A stretch of 6,676 nt of DNA from Acidothermaceae bacterium. Its GTDB lineage: Bacteria > Actinomycetota > Actinomycetes > Acidothermales > Acidothermaceae. Below are positions 1 through 4,514 of this stretch, in pieces. The stretch spans positions 1-6,676 of the forward strand of contig JAICLV010000128.1 in NCBI GenBank assembly GCA_025925185.1, read 5' to 3'. The first letter of the stretch is position 1. Every line of letters starts with the position of its first letter. The translations under genes were made by a program, and so were the position numbers. Under the pieces are notes generated by a model. It made no database searches and was not told the origin of the DNA. It was given only the letters and a program-made list of their open reading frames with translations.

Positions 1-264
1 AACCAGCGCGCTGAGCAACGAAGCGAGCACCAGCACCCCGAGCATGGCCACCAGTCGCCCGCGCCGGGTGAGCCGCAGCGGCGCCTCCCGCCCCGACCCA
101 GCGTCCGCGGCGCCGCCGCGGCGTCGTCCGGCCTCGTCACACACCAACCGAAGGCGGGGCCGAGCGAAGGGCTCGACGTCGGTAATCGGCAACGGCGCGA
201 AAGCCGCCGGGTCGATTTCCGGATCGGCGACGGGGGCGAAATCAAGGTCGAGAAGCGCGGTCAT
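1..264 (-). CDS. N-terminus of a single-pass membrane protein divergent from lexA; probable LysM-type SOS cell-division suppressor (partial)
   Basis: Reading leftward from the ATG at 264, 88 codons are open to the window edge, so the C-terminus is missing. A GGAGG at 270-274 lies 5 nt before the ATG and fixes the start. The first roughly 62 residues are soluble and proline- and acid-rich. A basic LTRRGR stretch (about residues 65-70) then leads into a hydrophobic segment from residue 71 to the edge, which fits a single membrane helix with the N-terminus inside. In actinobacteria the gene divergent from lexA commonly encodes such a protein with an extracytoplasmic LysM domain (M. tuberculosis Rv2719c/ChiZ). 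DivS and YneA are functionally similar SOS division inhibitors beside lexA. The LysM domain would be outside the window, so that assignment rests on position, topology and the SOS operators upstream. The alternative is an unrelated small membrane protein. Confidence 0.72.
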   Translation of the reverse strand, partial: MTALLDLDFAPVADPEIDPAAFAPLPITDVEPFARPRLRLVCDEAGRRRGGAADAGSGREAPLRLTRRGRLVAMLGVLVLASLLSALV

Positions 265-288
265 GCCAGCCTCCGGGGAAGTAGAGGT

Positions 289-302
289 CGAACGGGTGTT
301 CG
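289..302. promoter_or_regulatory. LexA operator (SOS box 1)
   Basis: CGAAC-GGGT-GTTCG is a perfect match to the actinobacterial LexA operator CGAAC-N4-GTTCG. It lies 25-38 bp upstream of the divergent membrane-protein ATG, just downstream of that gene's predicted transcription start. LexA bound here should block that promoter or act as a roadblock. Confidence 0.85.
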
Positions 303-304
303 AT

Positions 305-318
305 CGAACGCATGTACG
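305..318. promoter_or_regulatory. LexA operator (SOS box 2)
   Basis: CGAAC-GCAT-GTACG has one base different from the ideal half-site (GTACG for GTTCG). It begins 2 bp after box 1, giving a 16-bp centre-to-centre distance. It overlaps the predicted start point (about 313) of the leftward promoter. The inner half-sites of boxes 1 and 2 together form the perfect palindrome GTTCGATCGAAC at 298-309. Confidence 0.7.
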
Positions 319-319
319 A

Positions 320-342
320 GTTCTACTCCACGCCACCGACAA
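320..342 (-). promoter_or_regulatory. PafBC-type (RecA-independent) DNA-damage promoter for the divergent membrane-protein gene
   Basis: Read on the minus strand, TTGTCGGTG (342-334), exactly 8 bases (333-326), then TAGAAC (325-320). The mycobacterial RecA-NDp motif bound by PafBC is TTGTCRGTG-N8-TANNNT. The 9-base upstream block and the 8-base spacing match exactly; the only departure is C instead of T at the last -10 position. The inferred start is near 313, giving a leader of about 49 nt that contains the GGAGG at 270-274. The M. tuberculosis counterpart gene (Rv2719c) is known to be damage-inducible independently of RecA, which fits this assignment. Confidence 0.7.
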
Positions 343-356
343 AAGCGAGACACGTT

Positions 357-370
357 CGAACAAATGTTTG
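357..370. promoter_or_regulatory. LexA operator (SOS box 3) over the lexA promoter
   Basis: CGAAC-AAAT-GTTTG fits the actinobacterial operator with a GTTYG right half, inside a longer 18-bp palindrome (TTCGAACAAATGTTTGAA, 355-372). It overlaps the predicted -35 of lexA and sits 61 bp upstream of the lexA ATG, the classical arrangement for LexA autorepression. Confidence 0.88.
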
Positions 371-396
371 AACGCGCCGCCCGAAGGGGCTAGCGT
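368..396 (+). promoter_or_regulatory. lexA promoter (sigma-70/SigA type)
   Basis: TTGAAC at 368-373 is followed after exactly 17 bp by TAGCGT at 391-396, a -10 of the TANNNT form common in actinobacteria. The expected start is near 403, giving a leader of about 30 nt before the ATG at 432. SOS box 3 covers the first three bases of the -35. The elements were found by eye. Confidence 0.6.
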
Positions 397-431
397 CTCC
401 GGCGAGAGATCACCGACCGAAGGGGCGCGAG

Positions 432-1154
432 ATGGCGCGGGACCAGAGCAAGTCCGGGCCGAACACGGTGGCCGACTTCCCCGACGGTCCGCCCGACGCC
501 ACCGGCCTCACTCCGCGCCAGCACAAGGTGCTCGACGTCATCCGCGACTCCGTCGAGCGCCGCGGCTACCCGCCGAGCATGCGCGAGATCGGCGAGGCGG
601 TCGGCCTCACGTCCACCTCGAGCGTCGCCCACCAACTCGCCACCTTGGAGAAGAAGGGCTTCCTGCGCCGCGACCCGAACAGGCCGCGCGCGGTCGAGGT
701 TCGCACGCCAAAGCCCGAGCCGGACGACGTGAGCGCCGCGGCGGCGTTCGACGAGACCGACAGCGGCAACGCCCGTCCGGCCGCGACGTACGTCCCGCTG
801 GTAGGCCGCATCGCCGCCGGCGGCCCGATCCTCGCCGAGCAGGCGGTCGAAGACGTCTTCCCGCTCCCCCGCCAAGTCGTCGGCGACGGCACGCTGTTCT
901 TGCTGCAGGTGAAGGGGGATTCGATGGTCGACGCCGCGATTTGCGACGGTGACTGGGTCGTCGTCCGGCAGCAACCAGTGGCCGACAACGGCGACATCGT
1001 GGCCGCGATGATCGAGGGCGAGGCCACCGTGAAGACGTTCAAGCGGCGCGACGGCCACATCTGGCTGATGCCGCACAACCCCAACTACGCGCCGATCCCG
1101 GGCGAAGAGGCGACCGTGCTCGGCCGTGTGACGGCGGTGCTGCGCCGGGTCTGA
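432..1154 (+). CDS. lexA: LexA, SOS-response transcriptional repressor and autoprotease
   Basis: LexA is the DNA-binding repressor of the SOS regulon; activated RecA triggers its self-cleavage after DNA damage. The 240-residue product has the usual actinobacterial length. Residues about 25-85 form the winged helix-turn-helix, including the signatures [14 protein letters not shown] (45-58), [11 protein letters not shown] (59-69) and RRDPNRPRA (79-87). A linker runs to about 118. The S24 peptidase domain follows, with the cleavage bond at Ala129-Gly130 (VGRIAAGG), the nucleophile Ser164 (KGDSM) and the general base Lys201 (TVKTF). All the residues needed for autocleavage are present. The ATG at 432 is preceded by GAAGGGG (419-425, 6-nt spacing). 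Three LexA operators lie in the upstream gap, one over the promoter, so autoregulation is expected. Confidence 0.98.
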   Translation: MARDQSKSGPNTVADFPDGPPDATGLTPRQHKVLDVIRDSVERRGYPPSMREIGEAVGLTSTSSVAHQLATLEKKGFLRRDPNRPRAVEVRTPKPEPDDVSAAAAFDETDSGNARPAATYVPLVGRIAAGGPILAEQAVEDVFPLPRQVVGDGTLFLLQVKGDSMVDAAICDGDWVVVRQQPVADNGDIVAAMIEGEATVKTFKRRDGHIWLMPHNPNYAPIPGEEATVLGRVTAVLRRV

Positions 1155-1187
1155 CCCGCCGCGAGGCTGGTGCGTTCGCGCGCCCCC

Positions 1188-1196
1188 TGCCATACT
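1188..1196 (+). promoter_or_regulatory. Candidate extended -10 promoter for the cupin gene
   Basis: In the 82-bp gap after lexA, TGC-CATACT (TGN plus a -10 hexamer matching 4 of 6 consensus bases) lies about 41 bp before the GTG start of the next gene. The base at the expected -35 distance (TGGTGC) is poor. The cupin gene may have its own promoter or may be read through from lexA; no convincing terminator was seen between them. Confidence 0.3.
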
Positions 1197-1236
1197 CACC
1201 GGCCATCGAACAGCCGCCCTTGGGTGGAGGTGCCCT

Positions 1237-1590
1237 GTGAGCCGTGATCCGGCCGCCACGAATCCAGACTTCTACAAGGTCGTTTTTGAAAACGAGCGGG
1301 TGCGCGTGTTGGAGTACCGCGACCGACCCGGCGACAAGACGGTCCACCACGAACATCCCGACAGCGTCATGTACACGTTGAGCACGTTTCGCCGTCGGCT
1401 GTACGCGGCCAACGGCGAGAGCCGCGACGTCGAGATCGAGGCTGGCACCACGGGGTGGCTCCCGGCTCAACAGCACGCCGGACACAACATCGGCGAGACC
1501 GACACCCACGTCATCTTCGTGGAGCTGAAGGACGCGGCGCGCCAGGCGGTGCCCGACCTCGGACCGACAAACCTGACGCCCGGGAGCTGA
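1237..1590 (+). CDS. Small single-domain cupin protein
   Basis: This 117-residue protein has no signal peptide and is probably cytoplasmic. It shows both cupin motifs. Motif 1 includes GDKTVHHEHPD (32-42), with His37/His38 and His40 as likely metal ligands. Motif 2 is GWLPAQQHAGHNIG (73-86), with Pro76, His80 and Asn84. The opening FENERVRVLEYRDRPGD, the TLSTFRRRL segment and the HVIFVELK ending resemble the small cupin family often annotated as cytoplasmic or BauB-like. BauB itself is linked to beta-alanine catabolism, but nothing nearby supports that pathway, so the substrate is unknown. The GTG start is fixed by GGTGGAGG, whose GGAGG at 1226-1230 is 6 nt upstream. It lies 82 bp after lexA on the same strand and ends 13 bp from a convergent gene. 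Confidence 0.85.
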   Translation: MSRDPAATNPDFYKVVFENERVRVLEYRDRPGDKTVHHEHPDSVMYTLSTFRRRLYAANGESRDVEIEAGTTGWLPAQQHAGHNIGETDTHVIFVELKDAARQAVPDLGPTNLTPGS

Positions 1591-1608
1591 CATGCGCCGA
1601 GGGTCAGC
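1586..1608. terminator. Inverted repeat between convergent genes; weak candidate bidirectional terminator
   Basis: GCTGAC (1586-1591) and GTCAGC (1603-1608) form a 6-bp perfect stem around an 11-base loop. Each arm contains the TGA stop codon of one of the two convergent genes. There is no T-run on either side and the stem is short, so termination activity is only a possibility. The symmetry may simply arise because both genes end in GC-TGA-C. Confidence 0.25.
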
Positions 1609-2386
1609 GAGGCGCGGCGGCAGCCGTGCCGGACGTAGGCGCGGCGAGCAGCTCGCTCACCGTCGTGAACCGGTAGCCCGCGTCGAGCAGTCCGCCGACT
1701 AGCCGGTCGAGTTGCGCCATCAGGCTGTCGTTTGGCTCTGGACCGCCGTCGTGCGCCAACACGATGCTGCCCGGCGACGCCCGCCGCAACGTGGTGTCGA
1801 CGTCGCCCTTCGGGTTGCTGCCCGTGACGTGGTCAGACCACAGCGCGACGTCGTAGCCGAGCCGCGCGCAGACGGCCAGCCCGACGCTGTCGACGCGCCC
1901 GTATGGCGGGCGGAACACCGTGGGCACCCGGCCGGTCACCTGCTCCACCAGCGCGTGCGTGCGCTCCAGGCTGTCGTCAATATAGATCTGGTCACGATGC
2001 GTCACGTCGGTGTGCGCCCAGGTGTGATTACCGAATTCGTGACCGGCGTCGGCCACCCGCGCCGTCGGCGTTGGGTCGGCGGCCAGCCGCTTGCCCACCA
2101 AGAAGAACGTCGCCATCACCCCGCGACGCTCAAGCATCGACAACACCTTCGGCGTCCATTACGCGGTCGGACCGTCGTCGATCGTCAACGCGATGAGTTT
2201 CTCGGACGGCGCGGCGCGAAACGCCACCTGCGTGCGGTACGCGGCGGTCTGGCCACCCGGTGTGGCGGTGCGCGCGATCGGGCTCTCGGTCGCGAAGGCG
2301 GGCTCGCCCACGGCCCCAATCCCGGTCCCGACGACAGTTCCGACGCCCACCAGCCCGAGGCCGGCGAGAAAGTCGCGTCGGTCCAC
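1604..2386 (-). pseudogene. Tat-exported NodB-type polysaccharide deacetylase (CE4), interrupted by one in-frame TAA
   Basis: CE4 enzymes remove N-acetyl groups from peptidoglycan, chitin-like or other amino-sugar polymers outside the cell. Reading from the GTG at 2386 there are 260 codons in one frame, with a single TAA at 2161-2159 (codon 76). The N-terminus has a twin-arginine signal (DRRDFL, residues 2-7), a hydrophobic stretch and a likely cleavage after AFA (30-32). All catalytic motifs are present: TIDDGP (68-73; Asp70 and Asp71), HTWAH (121-125; metal ligands His121 and His125), RPPYG (159-163) and LAHD (210-213; His212). The TAA falls three residues after motif 1, where family members continue directly into a WTP-type segment, as seen here from codon 77. 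Either this is a recent pseudogene, a sequencing error, or readthrough occurs. Restart at 2146 or 2137 would yield a product without the signal and without the catalytic Asp pair. The gene is 81 bp downstream of the helicase gene. Confidence 0.85.
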
Positions 2387-2393
2387 GATGGTG

Positions 2394-2399
2394 ATTATC
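2394..2399 (-). promoter_or_regulatory. -10 element of a probable leaderless promoter for the deacetylase gene
   Basis: On the minus strand GATAAT (5 of 6 consensus bases) ends 7 nt before the GTG at 2386, so transcription would start at or next to the start codon. No Shine-Dalgarno sequence precedes that GTG. Leaderless transcripts are common in actinobacteria. No good -35 is visible. The element supports both the start choice and independent transcription from the helicase gene. Confidence 0.5.
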
Positions 2400-2467
2400 G
2401 AACCACGAACCGCGGCGTGCGAGGCGAATCGGCCGACGACCGGTATCGGTTTGGCAACTAGCCTGCG

Positions 2468-4492
2468 TCAGCCGACGTCGAGCATCGGTTGCTCAACCTC
2501 CGGCGGCTTCGGCTTGCCACCCGCCGCGACGTCGAGCGCGCGCAGCGACTTTCGCACGACGGCGGGGTCGGTCGTGTACCAAAACGGCGGCATCGAGGCC
2601 CGCAAAAAGCCGCCGTAGCGGGCGGTTTCGAGCCGCGAGTCGAGCACCGCGACAACCCCGCGGTCGGAGCGCGAGCGCAGCAACCGGCCGGCGCCTTGCG
2701 CGAGCAGCAGCGCCGCCTGCGACGCCGCGATCGCCATGAACCCGTTGCCGCCGGCCTCCGCGACCGCCCGTTGGCGCGCCGCCATCAGCGGGTCGTCGGG
2801 CCGCGGGAACGGGATGCGGTCGACGATCACCAACTGACACGACGCGCCCGGCACGTCGACGCCTTGCCACAACGACAGCGTCCCGAACAAACACGACGTC
2901 GGCGACGCGGCGAACTTGCGCACCAGCTCGCCGGTTGAATCGTCGCCCTGGCAGAAGATTTCGACGTCCAGCTTCGGACGCAGCATTTGCGCGGCCGTGC
3001 TCGCGGCGCGCATCGACGAGAACAAACCGAGCGTTCGGCCGCCAGCCGCCTCGATGAGCCCGGCGATCTCGTCGAGCGTCTGGTCAGTGATCCCGTCGCG
3101 ACCCGGTGGTGGCAAATGCCTTGCCACGTAAAGGATTCCTTGCTTCCTATGCTCGAACGGCGAGCCGACGTCGAGGCCCTCCCACTCCCCCGCGGCCAAA
3201 CCGAGATGCGCGGCCACCGGCTCGAAGCGGCCGCCGAGCGTCAGCGTCGCCGAGGTCAACACCGCGGTGCGCTGGCTGAACAGCGCGTCGTGCAGCAAGC
3301 CACCGACTTGCAACGGCGCGACCCGCAACACGGCGCCGCGCCGCTCCTCGCTGGCCGCCCAAATGACATCGTGCTCGGACGACGCGAGCATCCGCGTCGC
3401 CGTGTCGAACACCGCCTCCACCCCCGCGTACGCCTGCTTGCGCCGCCCGTCGGCGTCGGGCTCGCCACCAGTTTTCACATCGGACGACGACAAGACCCCA
3501 AGCACCGCCCGGGCGGCGTCTCGCACCAGCTCGAGGGATTCCGCTAACGCGGCCGGCAACGGGAGCAACCGCCCCTCGGGCAGATGCGAGGCGATATCGC
3601 TCAGCGCGGCGGCGGCCTCGTCGAGCCGCGCCGCCTCGTCGGCGGCGACCCGGCGGCAGCGTGCCGCGGCCCGCTCGACGATCGCGCCGGTCAACTCCTC
3701 CGTGGCGGCGCCGGTGACCCGGTCGACCAACTCGTGCGCCTCGTCGATCACCACGATGTCGTGCTCCGGCAGCACGCTCCCTTCCCCGATCGCGTCGATG
3801 GCGAGCAGCGCGTGGTTGGTGACGATCACGTCGGAGCGCATCGCACGAGCACGCGCGCGCTCGGCGAAACACTCCGCGCCGAAACGGCAATTGGTGGCGC
3901 CGACACACTCGCGCGCCGACACCGCCACCTGCCCCCACGCCCGCTCGCTGACGCCCGGCACGAGCTCGTCGCGGTCGCCGGTCTGCGTGCGCGCCGCCCA
4001 GTCGCCGACACGCACCATCTCCAGGCCGAGGCTCGACGTCGGCGACGGCGCTTTGCCCTGAGCAGACTCGCCGTCGAACAGTTCGGTCTGCTCGTCCTCC
4101 GGCCCGGCGTTAAAGCGCTGCAGGCAAAGGTAATTCCGACGGCCCTTCAATATCGCGAAGGTCGGGGTGCGTGGCAGTTCGGCGCCAATCGACTCCACCA
4201 GGCGCGGGAGGTCGCGCTCGATCAGCTGCCGCTGCAACGCGATCGTGGCCGTGGCGACCACGACCGGAGCGTCGTCCGCGTCGTCCGACGTCGTGTGATG
4301 AAGCGCCGGGACGAGGTAGGCGAGGCTCTTGCCGGTGCCGGTGCCGGCCTGCACGAGCAGGTGCCCGCCGCCACGCATGGTGGCCGTGACCGCGTGCGCC
4401 ATCGCGAGCTGCCCCGCGCGCGGCTCGCCGCCGACGCCCTCGACCGCGCGGGCGAGCAACGCCTCGACGCCCGGAACAGTTTGGTCAGCCAC
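2468..4492 (-). CDS. dinG: ATP-dependent DNA helicase, DinG/XPD (Rad3) family with iron-sulfur cluster
   Basis: Superfamily 2 5'-3' DNA helicases of this class unwind forked, D-loop, R-loop or quadruplex structures during repair. The 674-residue product is full length for the actinobacterial type (M. tuberculosis DinG, Rv1329c, is similar in size). Motifs in order: a Q-like Gln28, Walker A AGTGTGKS (49-56), four cysteines at 123, 196, 202 and 208 placed for the 4Fe-4S cluster, the DEAH box (VIDEAH, 248-253), TSATL (413-417), LWQGVDVPG (541-549) and QGAGRLLRSRSDRG (599-612). Nothing essential appears missing. The GTG start at 4492 has no clear ribosome-binding site but lies 22 bp after the upstream gene's stop, so it may be coupled to that gene or leaderless. 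A DinG-type helicase close to lexA is, as I recall, a common actinobacterial neighbourhood. No LexA operator was found upstream, so SOS control is not supported here. Confidence 0.95.
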   Translation of the reverse strand: MADQTVPGVEALLARAVEGVGGEPRAGQLAMAHAVTATMRGGGHLLVQAGTGTGKSLAYLVPALHHTTSDDADDAPVVVATATIALQRQLIERDLPRLVESIGAELPRTPTFAILKGRRNYLCLQRFNAGPEDEQTELFDGESAQGKAPSPTSSLGLEMVRVGDWAARTQTGDRDELVPGVSERAWGQVAVSARECVGATNCRFGAECFAERARARAMRSDVIVTNHALLAIDAIGEGSVLPEHDIVVIDEAHELVDRVTGAATEELTGAIVERAAARCRRVAADEAARLDEAAAALSDIASHLPEGRLLPLPAALAESLELVRDAARAVLGVLSSSDVKTGGEPDADGRRKQAYAGVEAVFDTATRMLASSEHDVIWAASEERRGAVLRVAPLQVGGLLHDALFSQRTAVLTSATLTLGGRFEPVAAHLGLAAGEWEGLDVGSPFEHRKQGILYVARHLPPPGRDGITDQTLDEIAGLIEAAGGRTLGLFSSMRAASTAAQMLRPKLDVEIFCQGDDSTGELVRKFAASPTSCLFGTLSLWQGVDVPGASCQLVIVDRIPFPRPDDPLMAARQRAVAEAGGNGFMAIAASQAALLLAQGAGRLLRSRSDRGVVAVLDSRLETARYGGFLRASMPPFWYTTDPAVVRKSLRALDVAAGGKPKPPEVEQPMLDVG

Positions 4493-4499
4493 CCGAGGA

Positions 4500-4505
4500 A
4501 GGGTA
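4500..4505 (-). promoter_or_regulatory. Weak candidate -10 for leaderless transcription of the helicase gene
   Basis: On the minus strand TACCCT (TANNNT form) ends 7 nt before the GTG at 4492, the same spacing as in front of the deacetylase gene. It lies in the 22-bp gap after the c-di-GMP gene. There is no -35 at normal spacing, and TANNNT is a loose pattern, so chance is a real alternative. Confidence 0.22.
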
Positions 4506-4514
4506 GTCGGCCCG

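Noticed and set aside
44..952. Plus-strand open frame of 302 codons beginning within the left-edge gene
   Set aside because: It crosses the SOS boxes and both promoters, is antisense to the membrane-protein gene and out of frame with lexA, and its sequence is arginine-rich with no domain.
390..1259. Minus-strand open frame of 289 codons across lexA
   Set aside because: It is antisense to lexA, whose catalytic and DNA-binding motifs are unambiguous, and it would run through the divergent control region.
2400..2467. Imperfect inverted repeat (around ACCGGTATCGGT) as a terminator after the helicase gene
   Set aside because: The stem is only 4-5 pairs with mismatches and no T-run, so it is not distinguishable from chance in GC-rich DNA.
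4070..4095. CGAACAGTTCG near 4076 as a LexA box within the helicase gene
   Set aside because: The half-sites are separated by 1 base rather than 4, and the site is deep inside the coding region.
4329..4352. Tandem GCCGGT repeat
   Set aside because: It encodes the glycine/threonine-rich Walker A loop of the helicase and is explained by the protein sequence.
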